From contig DUET01000074.1 of NCBI GenBank assembly GCA_011192015.1, positions 96,875 through 160,874 on the forward strand: a stretch of DNA of 64,000 nucleotides, in the 5' to 3' direction. The DNA is from Anaerolineae bacterium. GTDB taxonomy: Bacteria > Chloroflexota > Anaerolineae > Anaerolineales > E44-bin32. Shown here piece after piece: positions 29,462 through 38,085 of this stretch (position 1 is the stretch's first letter; every line of letters begins with the position of its first letter). A model generated the notes under the pieces. That model saw nothing but the letters and a program-made list of their open reading frames with translations. It was not told where the DNA came from and did no database searches. The position numbers and the translations under genes are program-made.

Positions 29462-30714
29462 TTTCCGTCCACGGCGTGGGCTTCAAAATCGGATCGGAAG
29501 CGGGCAATGTCGGCTACGACCTGGGCGGCAGCAAAATCGCCCAGCGCACATAAGCATTTACCCACAATGCTGTTGGCCACGCTATCCAACAGATCGATGT
29601 CCTCCGATGTGGCCTTTCCATCTTGCAGGCGTTTGAGAATATTGAGCATCCAGTAGGTACCCTCGCGGCATGGCGTGCATTTACCGCAAGATTCATGCTT
29701 GAAGAAATCAATGATCTTGTATGTCAGCCAACTGATGTCCACACTATCGTCGATCACGATCACAGAAGCGGAACCCAGATCCGAACCGATGTCGCGCACC
29801 GATTCGTAGTCCATGGGTGTATCCAACACTTCATCCGTGGCCACCAAAATGGCGGCGGAGGCTCCCGCGGGCAGGATGGCCTTGATCGAACGGCCGTCAG
29901 GAATGCCCCCTCCATGCTCGAAGATCAATTCACGGAAGGTGGTGCCCAGGGGAAGTTCGTAATTTCCGGGGCGGACCACATGGCCCGAGAGGCTGAAGAT
30001 CTTATTCCCCGTGCTCTTCTCCGTGCCGATCGAACGATACCAATCCGCGCCGCGCGAGAGGATCGGAGGCAGGTTGGTCAACGTCTCGACATTGTTGACG
30101 ACGGTGGGTTTCCCGTACAGCCCCTCGGCCGCGGGGAATGGCGGTCTCAGACGTGGTTGACCGAGCTTGCCTTCCAAAGACTCGAGCAGCGCTGTTTCCT
30201 CGCCGCAGATATAGGCGCCGGCGCCGAGGTGGACGCGGATATCGAGGTGATAGTCCTTACCGAAGAGCTTCTCCCCTAGCAGCCCCTTCTTGTAGAGCTG
30301 GTCGATGTGTCCTTCCAGCGTATGGGCAAGATCCCAGAATTCACCGCGGCAGTAGACAAAGGCTTCATGTGCCTGGGCGGCATAGCAGCAGATGGCAACG
30401 CCTTCAAGGAACTGGAAGGGATTGCGCTCCATGATCTCACGATCCTTGAAGGTTCCCGGTTCGGATTCATCGGCATTGGCCACAACATAGCGAGGATAGA
30501 CATCAGGGGTGAGGAAACCCCATTTGACGCCGGCCGGGAACCCTGCTCCACCCCGGCCGCGCAATCCGGCGGTTCGGACAATGTCGATCACCTCTTGGGG
30601 TTTCTTCTTCGTGACGACTTCCTTGAACGCCTCAAAGCCACCGTTGGCCATGTAGACATCCAACTTGTCGATGTCCGGGATATCGCGATGGCGCAGCAGA
30701 ATGTGTTCAGCCAT
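29458..30714 (-). CDS. nuoF: NADH-quinone oxidoreductase subunit F (FMN, NADH site)
   Basis: A 418-aa subunit oxidising NADH. The NADH/FMN site is GLRGRGGAGFPAGVKWGF, FMN contacts lie in ANADESEPGTFKDREI and GAYICGEETAL, and the N3 [4Fe-4S] ligands are ESCGKCTPCREG with a later Cys in NSIVGKCLCALGD. It overlaps nuoE by 8 bases, keeping the E-F-G dehydrogenase module together. Confidence 0.98.
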   Translation of the reverse strand: MAEHILLRHRDIPDIDKLDVYMANGGFEAFKEVVTKKKPQEVIDIVRTAGLRGRGGAGFPAGVKWGFLTPDVYPRYVVANADESEPGTFKDREIMERNPFQFLEGVAICCYAAQAHEAFVYCRGEFWDLAHTLEGHIDQLYKKGLLGEKLFGKDYHLDIRVHLGAGAYICGEETALLESLEGKLGQPRLRPPFPAAEGLYGKPTVVNNVETLTNLPPILSRGADWYRSIGTEKSTGNKIFSLSGHVVRPGNYELPLGTTFRELIFEHGGGIPDGRSIKAILPAGASAAILVATDEVLDTPMDYESVRDIGSDLGSASVIVIDDSVDISWLTYKIIDFFKHESCGKCTPCREGTYWMLNILKRLQDGKATSEDIDLLDSVANSIVGKCLCALGDFAAAQVVADIARFRSDFEAHAVDGK

Positions 30715-31207
30715 CTTTGTGCCTCTTGCGGATTTCCTGGATCAATGCCATGGCGCTTTCTACCGTTTGGTCCTCATGATAGTGGATGCCTTCCGCGTCT
30801 TGAACTTGAAACACGGGGGCCCTGTCGCAAGCGGCCAGGCACTTCACTTCTTCGACCGTGAAGAGGCCATCCTCTGTTGTCTCCCCGAAGCGGATGCCAA
30901 GTTGTGCGCAAAGCTGTTCCGCAAATTCCTCCGCACCGCGCAGCGCGCACGGAGTATCCGTGCAGATCTGGATGCGGTACTTCCCGCCCTGTTCATCGTA
31001 GTAGAGCGTATAGAAGCCGATCAGTGAGCCGACCTCCGTGGGTTCCAGCTCGAGCAGCTCGGCGATTTCCACCAGGGCGGCGGGAGTGATGTGACCATAC
31101 TCCTGCAAAGCCAGGTGGAGCAACGGCATGACTGCGGAACGCTTCTGCTCAGAAGGATACTTCTCAAGAATGGCCTTGATCTCTGAGCGGTGATTGTCTG
31201 CGAGCAA
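30707..31207 (-). CDS. nuoE: NADH-quinone oxidoreductase subunit E ([2Fe-2S])
   Basis: A 166-aa thioredoxin-like ferredoxin subunit. Cluster N1a ligands are CTDTPC and CLAAC. The helical N-terminus (IKAILEKYPSEQKRSAVMPLL) matches the family. A 54-base gap separates it from nuoD. Confidence 0.97.
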   Translation of the reverse strand: MLADNHRSEIKAILEKYPSEQKRSAVMPLLHLALQEYGHITPAALVEIAELLELEPTEVGSLIGFYTLYYDEQGGKYRIQICTDTPCALRGAEEFAEQLCAQLGIRFGETTEDGLFTVEEVKCLAACDRAPVFQVQDAEGIHYHEDQTVESAMALIQEIRKRHKDG

Positions 31208-31261
31208 GGTTTCGGCTCCTCGATATCTTTGCCCGGATCGGGCAGCTTCTCCCGATCGAGC

Positions 31262-32521
31262 TTATCGATCTACGTCTCCCAGGATGGGATCAAGACTGCT
31301 GATGATGGCCACCAGATCGGCCACCAGGCACCCCTCGGCAAGAACGGGCAAAACCTGAAGGTTGCTCAAGCTTGGGGTTTGGAAGTGGACTCGGTAGGGT
31401 TTGGGGCCACCATCACCAACCAGGTAGCATCCGATTTCACCCCGTGCTGACTCCACAGGCACGTACACGGCGCCTTTCGGTGCAGAAAAACCCTCGGTCC
31501 AGAGCTTGAAGTGATGGATAAGAGCTTCCATGCTGTGACCGAGCTCGGATCGCGGGGGGGGCACGAATTTCCGGTTGTTGCTGCGCCAGGGCCCTGCGGG
31601 GATACTGTCCACCGCCTGCTGAATGATGCGCAGAGATTGGCGCATCTCCTCGATGCGTACGATATAGCGATCGTAGGTATCACCCTTGGATCCGAGGGGA
31701 ATGTCGAAATCGTAGCGCTCGTAACCCGTATAGGGTACAGCTCTTCGAAGGTCGAAGGGTTCGCCGGCGGCGCGGAGTGCAGGCCCTGTCAAACCCCACC
31801 GAATGGCATCCTCGCGTGAAATTTCACCGATGCCTCGAGTGCGATCGATGTAGAGCGGATTGTTGCTCAGTAGATCCTCGTATTGCTGGATGCGCTTAGG
31901 GAAGATCTTCACGAAATTCCGAACCGCGTCCTCAAATTCATCCGGCACATCCCGCCAAAGCCCTCCCGGTCGGATGTAAGACGTCATCATCCGCGCGCCG
32001 GAGCACATCTCGAAGATGTCCAGGATGATCTCCCGCTCCCGGAAGCAATAGAGGAATACGGATGCCGCAGCCAGATCCAGCGCATGCGACGCCAGGAAGA
32101 TGAGATGGGAGGCGATGCGCTGCAATTCGACCAGGATCACTCGAATCACCTGCGCGCGTTCGGGAACATCGATGTCGATCAGCTTCTCGACCGCCAGCGT
32201 AAAGCACAGGTTGTTGCCGACGGTGTTCAAATAGTCCATGCGGTCGGTCATTACAAGCGCTTGATCATACCGCTTGGACTCCATGTTCTTCTCGATGCCC
32301 GTGTGCAGAAAGCCGATGTCCGGGTTGCAGCGAACGATCCTCTCACCATCGAGTTCGAGCAGCAGGCGCAGCACTCCATGCGTGCTGGGGTGTTGGGGTC
32401 CCATGTTCAAGACCATGGTTTCGCCCGAGATGGCACGCTCGCTTACCAGGTGTTTGAGCTCCTCGAACGTGACTTCCAGATGAGGTTCCAGCATATTCTC
32501 AATCCTTGACATCATGGGCAT
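31262..32521 (-). CDS. nuoD: NADH-quinone oxidoreductase subunit D (49 kDa)
   Basis: A 419-aa subunit related to the large NiFe-hydrogenase subunit, forming the quinone site with nuoB. The N-terminal loop MVLNMGPQHPSTHGVLRL contains the conserved His, and GFLHTGIEK, ARMMTSYIRPGG and the C-terminal SLDPILGDVDR are all typical. Methionines at positions 1, 3 and 4 all remain possible starts. It begins 3 bases after nuoC. Confidence 0.97.
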   Translation of the reverse strand: MPMMSRIENMLEPHLEVTFEELKHLVSERAISGETMVLNMGPQHPSTHGVLRLLLELDGERIVRCNPDIGFLHTGIEKNMESKRYDQALVMTDRMDYLNTVGNNLCFTLAVEKLIDIDVPERAQVIRVILVELQRIASHLIFLASHALDLAAASVFLYCFREREIILDIFEMCSGARMMTSYIRPGGLWRDVPDEFEDAVRNFVKIFPKRIQQYEDLLSNNPLYIDRTRGIGEISREDAIRWGLTGPALRAAGEPFDLRRAVPYTGYERYDFDIPLGSKGDTYDRYIVRIEEMRQSLRIIQQAVDSIPAGPWRSNNRKFVPPPRSELGHSMEALIHHFKLWTEGFSAPKGAVYVPVESARGEIGCYLVGDGGPKPYRVHFQTPSLSNLQVLPVLAEGCLVADLVAIISSLDPILGDVDR

Positions 32522-32524
32522 CAG

Positions 32525-33046
32525 CTACTCTTTGGCATACCGTTTTCGACGATCGATCTCGTCGAAATTGAAGCTGAATTGGATTTCCTCATAACCCAGA
32601 GGATAGTCCTTGCGCAGAGGATGTCCTTCCCAATCCTTGGGCATGATCAGACGTCGCAGATCTGAATGGCCTTCGAAGAGGATGCCAAACATGTCGTAGA
32701 CCTCGCGCTCGAACCAATTCGCGTTCAGGTACACGCTCTCAATCGTCGGCAATTCCGCATCTGCGCCTTGCAGCGGAATGCGCAGCCCCAGGTATTGACC
32801 ATGGGGAATGCTGAAAACCTGATAGATCACGGAAAAGCGCGGTTCATCCGGCCAGTAATCAACAGCCGTCAAGGACGCCAACCTGTTGAAACCCAATTCC
32901 GGCGTATCCCGCAGAATCTCGCAGGCTCGAACGATGGCTTCGCGATCGAGCACAACCGTGGTTTCACCCCGGAAGCTCTCCACCTCGAGCACCCCGGAAC
33001 CCAGTTCCTTCTTGAGCGCCGCGACCGCTCTATCACTCAACGTCAT
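32525..33046 (-). CDS. nuoC: NADH-quinone oxidoreductase subunit C (30 kDa)
   Basis: A 173-aa peripheral subunit. Landmarks: [21 protein letters not shown], the family signature [26 protein letters not shown], and the C-terminal [10 protein letters not shown]. The track begins at 33091, but that codon lies in the loop of an 11-bp hairpin. The ATG at 33046 ([15 protein letters not shown]) has AGAAGGA upstream, so it is preferred. Confidence 0.93.
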   Translation of the reverse strand: MTLSDRAVAALKKELGSGVLEVESFRGETTVVLDREAIVRACEILRDTPELGFNRLASLTAVDYWPDEPRFSVIYQVFSIPHGQYLGLRIPLQGADAELPTIESVYLNANWFEREVYDMFGILFEGHSDLRRLIMPKDWEGHPLRKDYPLGYEEIQFSFNFDEIDRRKRYAKE

Positions 33047-33071
33047 CGATCCGTATCCTTCTGACAGCTTG

Positions 33072-33102
33072 GCCGACCGGAGCTTGATCATCTCCGGTCG
33101 GC
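33072..33102 (-). other. Intercistronic hairpin between nuoB and nuoC
   Basis: Perfect 11-bp inverted repeat GCCGACCGGAG / CTCCGGTCGGC around a 9-base loop, just after the nuoB stop and before the nuoC ribosome binding site. There is no U-tract, so it is more likely an RNA processing or stability element, or a translational modulator, than a terminator. Confidence 0.6.
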
Positions 33103-33118
33103 AGTTGGCTTCATTCTT

Positions 33119-33601
33119 CTAAGACCAATCCTGGATCTTCTCGGCCATGACTTTGTCACGCAACGTCAGAATGCCATGGATCAAAGCCTCAGGTCGAGGG
33201 GGGCAACCGGAAACGAAAACATCCACCGGCACGATTTCATCCACGCCCTGCACGATGGCGTAGTTGTTAAAGATGCCGCCACATGAAGCGCAGTCCCCCA
33301 TGGCGACGACCCATTTGGGTTCCGGCATCTGATCATACAAACGCCGAAGCACAGGGGCCATCTTGCGGGTTACACGTCCTGCGACGATCATCAGGTCGGA
33401 TTGACGAGGCGTTGCTCGCATGAGTTCCATGCCGAAGCGGCTCATGTCGTAATCCGAAGCCTGGGCAGCCATCATCTCAATCGCACAGCAGGCGAGGCCG
33501 AAGAGCATAGGCCACATCGCACGTGTGCGCGACCAATTCACGACCTTCTCGAGCGTGGTGGTTACAATGCCCAGCCGACCAAGCTTCTGTTCTACTCCCA
33601 T
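33119..33601 (-). CDS. nuoB: NADH-quinone oxidoreductase subunit B ([4Fe-4S] N2)
   Basis: A 160-aa subunit carrying the terminal cluster N2. The tandem cysteines are in [14 protein letters not shown], with further ligands in GDCASCGG and [10 protein letters not shown]. It overlaps the nuoA 3' end by 10 bases. Confidence 0.98.
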   Translation of the reverse strand: MGVEQKLGRLGIVTTTLEKVVNWSRTRAMWPMLFGLACCAIEMMAAQASDYDMSRFGMELMRATPRQSDLMIVAGRVTRKMAPVLRRLYDQMPEPKWVVAMGDCASCGGIFNNYAIVQGVDEIVPVDVFVSGCPPRPEALIHGILTLRDKVMAEKIQDWS

Positions 33602-33948
33602 TCCAAAGCCCCTTTCCGCCAGGCATAGATGTAACCAACGAACAAGATGCCGATGAACACCAGCATCTCAATCAGTCCAAAGAGCTTGAGCTCTCTGAGA
33701 ACCACTGCCCAGGGCAGGAGAAATACGATTTCCACATCGAAGAGAATGAAAAGCACTGCCACGAGGTAAAAGTGAACTGGCATGCGTCTCTGTCCTGCAC
33801 CATAGGGCTTCATGCCAGATTCGTAAGGTGCCCCTTTGGTTATTGTAGGGCGCCGCGGCCCGAAGAGATGTCCGAGGATAACGACGATAAAGGCTATGGC
33901 CGTGGCAAAGAAGACAAGAACGGCAATCGGCAGGTAGTCACTCGGCAT
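33592..33948 (-). CDS. nuoA: NADH-quinone oxidoreductase subunit A
   Basis: A 118-aa three-helix subunit starting at the ATG at 33948 with AGAGG five bases before it. The track uses a GTG ten codons upstream that lies within an inverted repeat and would add an atypical N-terminus. Family segments: [23 protein letters not shown], split by the conserved loop, and [14 protein letters not shown] with the membrane Asp/Glu. First gene of the nuo operon. Confidence 0.96.
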   Translation of the reverse strand: MPSDYLPIAVLVFFATAIAFIVVILGHLFGPRRPTITKGAPYESGMKPYGAGQRRMPVHFYLVAVLFILFDVEIVFLLPWAVVLRELKLFGLIEMLVFIGILFVGYIYAWRKGALEWE

Positions 33949-33961
33949 TGGAGCCTCTGAA

Positions 33962-33978
33962 GTGAGTTGGGAACTCAC
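33962..33978 (-). promoter_or_regulatory. Inverted repeat in the nuo leader
   Basis: GTGAGTT-GGG-AACTCAC, a 7-bp perfect inverted repeat between the nuo promoter and the nuoA start. On the plus strand it is followed by TTTTTT, but no plus-strand gene needs a terminator here, so an operator or leader hairpin is more likely. Confidence 0.4.
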
Positions 33979-34013
33979 GTTTTTTGTCTTACCGATCCTG
34001 AAAAAGTCTGTTC

Positions 34014-34042
34014 ATTTTATCACAAGCGCGTAGAGGGGTCAA
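34014..34042 (-). promoter_or_regulatory. Sigma-A promoter of the nuo operon
   Basis: Minus strand TTGACC (34042-34037), 17-base spacer, TAAAAT (34019-34014). The expected start near 34007 gives a leader of about 60 bases before the nuoA ATG. No other promoter of this quality is seen within the operon. Confidence 0.8.
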
Positions 34043-34183
34043 ACCACCAGTCAGAATCCACCCCTTTTCGCTGATGAATGATGTCTTTCATCATTCCCAT
34101 GGGATGACTATTTCCATGGATTCGGACCTCGTTTCAAAGTCGATAGGTCGATAGGATGATTGGGAAACAGAATTCATACCCAC

Positions 34184-34212
34184 AACCGGCGCCCGACAAT
34201 CGGACGCCGGTT
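34184..34212 (-). terminator. Hairpin downstream of rpoD
   Basis: AACCGGCGCCCGA / TCGGACGCCGGTT, a 13-bp stem with one G-T type mismatch and a 3-base loop, 39 bases after the rpoD stop. There is no strong U-tract. A second, weaker hairpin (GAATGATG-TCTTT-CATCATTC, 34076-34096) lies nearer the nuo promoter. Together they probably separate the dnaG-rpoD and nuo transcripts. Confidence 0.6.
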
Positions 34213-34250
34213 CATGGATCCCGCTCAAATTCCAGAAGGTAATTCTTAGG

Positions 34251-35813
34251 TCAAGAGAGATAATCACGCAGATGCCGGCTGCGTGTAGGATGCCGCAATT
34301 TTCGCAGCGCTTTGGCTTCGATCTGGCGGATCCTTTCTCGAGTAACGTTGAAATGCTTTCCGACCTCCTCGAGAGTGTAGTCCTTTCCATCCAGAAGACC
34401 AAACCGCATCTCCAGCACCTGCCGTTCGCGCTCCGTCAACACCGAAAGGGCGTTCTGTACCTGCTCCTTGAGCAGCTCCCGGGCAGCGGTCTCAACCGGC
34501 TCGGGCATGGTTTCGTCCTCGATGAAATCACCCAGTTGGCTCGAATCTTCCGAGCCGACCGGTGTCTCCAAGGACATGGGTTCCTGGGCGATCCGGATGA
34601 TGCGCCGTACCTTTGCCGCCGCTCTCCGCCATTTCCGCTCCAGCGATGGTTCCACAACGCTGTCACTCTCCAAGGACGCTTTGATCGCTGCGACCTCTTC
34701 CGGCTCGAGCAGCTCCATCTCCAGCGCCAATTCTTCGGAAGTCGGTTCTCGGCCCAATTGCTGCAGCAGACGTCGTTGGATCCTCATCAAGCGGTTGATG
34801 GTTTCGAACATGTGCACCGGGATGCGAATGGTGCGCGCCTGATCGGCGATCGCCCTGCTTATGGCCTGGCGAATCCACCAAGTGGCGTACGTGCTGAATT
34901 TGTAGCCCTTGGCGGGATCAAATTTCTCCACCGCTCGCAGCAGTCCGATGCTCCCCTCCTGGATCAGATCCAGGAAGGCAATCCCCCGACCCATGTACCG
35001 CTTGGCAACGCTCACCACGAGTCGCAAATTGGCTCGGATCAAGGCAGAACGGGCTTCATCCGCAAGCCGGTCCACCATCCGCTTGTCCTTGTTCAGATCC
35101 CGGACGCTCGGCAGCCAGCGCAGGTAGGTCCGCCGGCTCGCCAATCCCTTACCCTTGTTCAAATGATCCGCAAGGCGTTGCTGGACATCCGGAGGCATCA
35201 AGTAGAAACCAATCAGCACGTCCAGGAAATTACGCGCCACTTGCTCCCAGGCAGGATCGTTGCCCCACAAACCATTGTCGAGCCATGTGCGGGTGTAGGA
35301 CGCGTGGTCACCCCACCACTCATCCCGCAGCACAATGGCTTCATCCAAAACTTGCACCATGTCCGGCTCGGGATGCTTCAACCGTTTGGCATCTTCCAGA
35401 ACACGCTTCCAGGCCGTTTGCATGTCATCGAACATGATGCGATGCGCGGTTACGATATCCGCTTTCTTCTTCGAAGATCTGGATTGAAGGCGAACGATAT
35501 GACGGGCGGCTTCCATACGCGTTGCGAGCCATAGTTCCTGATTGGAGGAAAGTAACTCGACCCGACCGATCTCTTTAAGATAGAGCCGGACGGGATCATT
35601 GGTCAGCTCGAAGGCGATGATGAGTTCCTCGGGTTCGCTGGAATCCGATTCCACCTCCACCTTAGTTTCCGCAATCTCTTGCGGATCTGGTTCCAGATCC
35701 ATGGTTTCCTTATCCACCAATTCTATCGGATCGATGTCAAACAAGTCATCGAAATCGAATGATGCTCGTTCTTCCGGCTCCACTCCGGCATCTTTTTCGT
35801 TTTCTTCCACCAT
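34251..35813 (-). CDS. rpoD: RNA polymerase primary sigma factor (RpoD/SigA)
   Basis: A 520-aa group 1 sigma factor. Region 1.2 (about 71-103) contains [23 protein letters not shown] helical non-conserved region spans about 104-255. Region 2 (about 256-332) contains [20 protein letters not shown] and the -10 recognition segment [19 protein letters not shown]. Region 4 (about 456-515) contains [19 protein letters not shown] and the helix-turn-helix [20 protein letters not shown]. Within region 3 there is an extra ~25 residues (about 372-398) before [17 protein letters not shown]. The acidic N-terminus is short compared with region 1.1 of E. coli. It starts 5 bases after dnaG and shares its transcript. 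Confidence 0.97.
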   Translation of the reverse strand: MVEENEKDAGVEPEERASFDFDDLFDIDPIELVDKETMDLEPDPQEIAETKVEVESDSSEPEELIIAFELTNDPVRLYLKEIGRVELLSSNQELWLATRMEAARHIVRLQSRSSKKKADIVTAHRIMFDDMQTAWKRVLEDAKRLKHPEPDMVQVLDEAIVLRDEWWGDHASYTRTWLDNGLWGNDPAWEQVARNFLDVLIGFYLMPPDVQQRLADHLNKGKGLASRRTYLRWLPSVRDLNKDKRMVDRLADEARSALIRANLRLVVSVAKRYMGRGIAFLDLIQEGSIGLLRAVEKFDPAKGYKFSTYATWWIRQAISRAIADQARTIRIPVHMFETINRLMRIQRRLLQQLGREPTSEELALEMELLEPEEVAAIKASLESDSVVEPSLERKWRRAAAKVRRIIRIAQEPMSLETPVGSEDSSQLGDFIEDETMPEPVETAARELLKEQVQNALSVLTERERQVLEMRFGLLDGKDYTLEEVGKHFNVTRERIRQIEAKALRKLRHPTRSRHLRDYLS

Positions 35814-35818
35814 CTTCC

Positions 35819-37768
35819 TTACCGCCCTTGCTGCAACAGGGGGCTTGGTTGCATACCCTGTCGTTGCATGATCGCCTGATCCAGGCGCGCGATGTGCATT
35901 GTCAATACGTGTACCTCTCGGATCAGGTTCTCGATCCCGGGTCGCTGCATCATGGAGGTTTCCCCCTCCATCTCCTGTGCTGATTGAAGCTGAAAACGCA
36001 ATTGAGAAAGTCGCAATTCCTGATCATGTTTCCGCAGACGCAGGAAATTCGTCAACACCTCATCCAACACCCTCGGTCGGTCGAGATCAATGTTCTGAGT
36101 CTTCTGCACTAATTCACCCGCAATATCCAACAAGGGTTGCAGGAGGGCCTTTCGCCAATGAGCCGAAGGTTCTTCGGTTTGTTGCTCCAAAGCCTCCCGT
36201 ACCGCCTGGAAGATTGCCTGGCGCTCGCTGCCGCGAAAATCAGTCGGAGCTAATATTTCCAGATCGATGGATTGCAGCGCCCGATCGATCCGGTAGGTCA
36301 ATTCCGGATCTCTCAGGAGAAGCCCCAAGCAGAAACCATCCAACACGCTGGCACTCGATTGCGGCGAAACAGCCGCATCGTCATCCACACCATCATCAAC
36401 TTGTGCAGGCTTCATTCTTCGGTGTTGAACGCGCTTTGGTTTCCAGGCAAGCAGGGCTCGTTCATCGACCTTCAACCTACGCGCCAGATTCTGACGATAA
36501 ACCTCACGTTCCCAAGGATCGATCACATCCTCGATGAGGGGGAGAACCTGCTGGGCAATTGTAGCCTTGGCCTTGGCATCCTCGAGATCCTGACCCCCGA
36601 TAAGGACCTCCAAGACGTAATCCACCACGGACTTCGCCCCCTCCAGCATTCCTGTCCAGGCGGATACATCCTCGGCCACAATCTCATCCGGGTCCTGCCC
36701 AGGAGGCAGCGTGACGACGCGGATATCGGCGTCCAGCCGTCCTTCCTGTCGTACAAGGGTGCGGGCATTGAAGACATGTTCCGGCTGGCGCTCCAGCGAT
36801 TCGCGCGCCAGTGTCAGGCCGCGCAACGTACCTTGATCACCCGCAGCATCGGCATCGAGCGCCAGGACGATGCGCCGAGAAAACCTCTTCAGCAAGCGCA
36901 GTTGAGCCTCCGTGAGTGCTGTTCCCATGGGCGAGACGACGTTTGCATACCCTGCCTGATGGAGCGCGATAACGTCCATATAACCTTCAACGATCACGAC
37001 CTGATCCACGCTGCGTATGGCTTTACGCGCCTTATCCAATCCATAGAGCAGTCGTCCTTTGTCAAACAGGACCGTCTGCGGTGAATTCATGAACTTGGGC
37101 ACATCGTTCGGATCCACAACCCGAGCGCCAAAACCAGCCATCCTGCCTCTCGCGTCGCGGATCGGGATCATGATGCGGTGTCGAAATCGATCGAAGTACC
37201 CCCCACTTTCCCGTTCACTGGACATTCCTGCCTGGGCGATCTCCTCGTCATCATAGCCCTTCTCATGCAGAAAATGCTGAGTCGCCTCCCAGGCTTGGGG
37301 CGCATAGCCGATCTCGAAGCTCTCCAAGGCATCATCGCTCAGGTTGCGCTTATGCAGATACTCAAGCACCGGCGCTCCCGCCGGTGTTTGCAGGAGGTGA
37401 TGGCGATAGAAGGGGATCGTTGCCTCCAGCAGGTCCCGCAGACGCTGCCCAGCTTCTTCGGCTTCTTCCTGTTCCGGCGTTCTGGGCTTCAGGGTGACGC
37501 CTGTCCGTTCTGCCAGATAGCGAAGCGTCTCTGGAAAATCCCAACCCTCCTTCTTCATGAGGAAACTGAAGACGTCCCCACCTTCGTTGCATGCTCCGAA
37601 GCAACGCCATGTTCCACTCTCCGGAAACACCACGAACGCAGGTGTGCGAGTGTTGGGATGGAACGGGCAGAAGCCGGTGTAATTCTTGCCCGACTTGCGG
37701 AGTTTGACCGTTTCGCCAATCACTTCTACTGGGTCGATACGATCCTTGATCTCATCGACTACGCTCAT
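35819..37768 (-). CDS. dnaG: DNA primase
   Basis: A 649-aa replicative primase. The N-terminal zinc domain is [19 protein letters not shown] followed by [16 protein letters not shown]; the second pair is CxxxC instead of the common CxxC (FGAC versus FGC). The TOPRIM catalytic core has [18 protein letters not shown] and [11 protein letters not shown]. The C-terminal third is the DnaB-interacting helical region. It is followed at 5 bases by rpoD, the conserved dnaG-rpoD pairing. A TATAAT promoter lies about 250 bases upstream. Confidence 0.97.
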   Translation of the reverse strand: MSVVDEIKDRIDPVEVIGETVKLRKSGKNYTGFCPFHPNTRTPAFVVFPESGTWRCFGACNEGGDVFSFLMKKEGWDFPETLRYLAERTGVTLKPRTPEQEEAEEAGQRLRDLLEATIPFYRHHLLQTPAGAPVLEYLHKRNLSDDALESFEIGYAPQAWEATQHFLHEKGYDDEEIAQAGMSSERESGGYFDRFRHRIMIPIRDARGRMAGFGARVVDPNDVPKFMNSPQTVLFDKGRLLYGLDKARKAIRSVDQVVIVEGYMDVIALHQAGYANVVSPMGTALTEAQLRLLKRFSRRIVLALDADAAGDQGTLRGLTLARESLERQPEHVFNARTLVRQEGRLDADIRVVTLPPGQDPDEIVAEDVSAWTGMLEGAKSVVDYVLEVLIGGQDLEDAKAKATIAQQVLPLIEDVIDPWEREVYRQNLARRLKVDERALLAWKPKRVQHRRMKPAQVDDGVDDDAAVSPQSSASVLDGFCLGLLLRDPELTYRIDRALQSIDLEILAPTDFRGSERQAIFQAVREALEQQTEEPSAHWRKALLQPLLDIAGELVQKTQNIDLDRPRVLDEVLTNFLRLRKHDQELRLSQLRFQLQSAQEMEGETSMMQRPGIENLIREVHVLTMHIARLDQAIMQRQGMQPSPLLQQGR

Positions 37769-38020
37769 CGATCCGCAAAGGCTCCTCGTGCTGCATCACA
37801 TGTCGGCGATGCAGCATCCTTCAACGTCGCCATGAAGTTCATTGGCTGGTGTCGATTCGCAACCATGATCTCGGCTGTGTAGGTGCTTTCAACGCTGATG
37901 CCCGTGATTCGCCGAAATCTACCGGCATACGTCCTGCTTCTTGCCGCTTCATCGCCGTCCGCCGGGCATCAGGGGCAGATCGTCTTGCGAGTTCACACCA
38001 AGTTTCGGCAAGCAGATGGA
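37769..38020 (-). other. dnaG leader region, no gene recognised
   Basis: About 250 bases between the TATAAT box and the dnaG start. Minus ORF 37839-38120 (93 aa) and plus ORF 37849-38130 run through it but show no family resemblance or ribosome binding site and are judged spurious. A long untranslated leader is therefore predicted. Confidence 0.45.
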
Positions 38021-38049
38021 TTATAGCGTTCCCTGCTTTGTATGAGCAA
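38021..38049 (-). promoter_or_regulatory. Promoter of dnaG-rpoD
   Basis: Minus strand TTGCTC (38049-38044), 17-base spacer, perfect TATAAT (38026-38021). It lies just after the 3' end of glyQS, so dnaG-rpoD can be expressed independently of the upstream genes. Confidence 0.65.
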
Positions 38050-38085
38050 ACCACCCGCTCCCAACCGGCGAATGCCGGGCAGCAA

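Noticed and set aside
33962-34002. Hairpin plus T-run read as a plus-strand terminator
   Set aside because: No plus-strand gene lies upstream, so termination in that direction would serve nothing. It was kept only as a leader inverted repeat of the nuo operon.
34272-35534. 420-aa plus-strand ORF opposite rpoD
   Set aside because: It is the antisense shadow of a certain sigma-factor gene, lacks recognisable domains and has His/Arg/Gln-rich composition typical of antisense frames.
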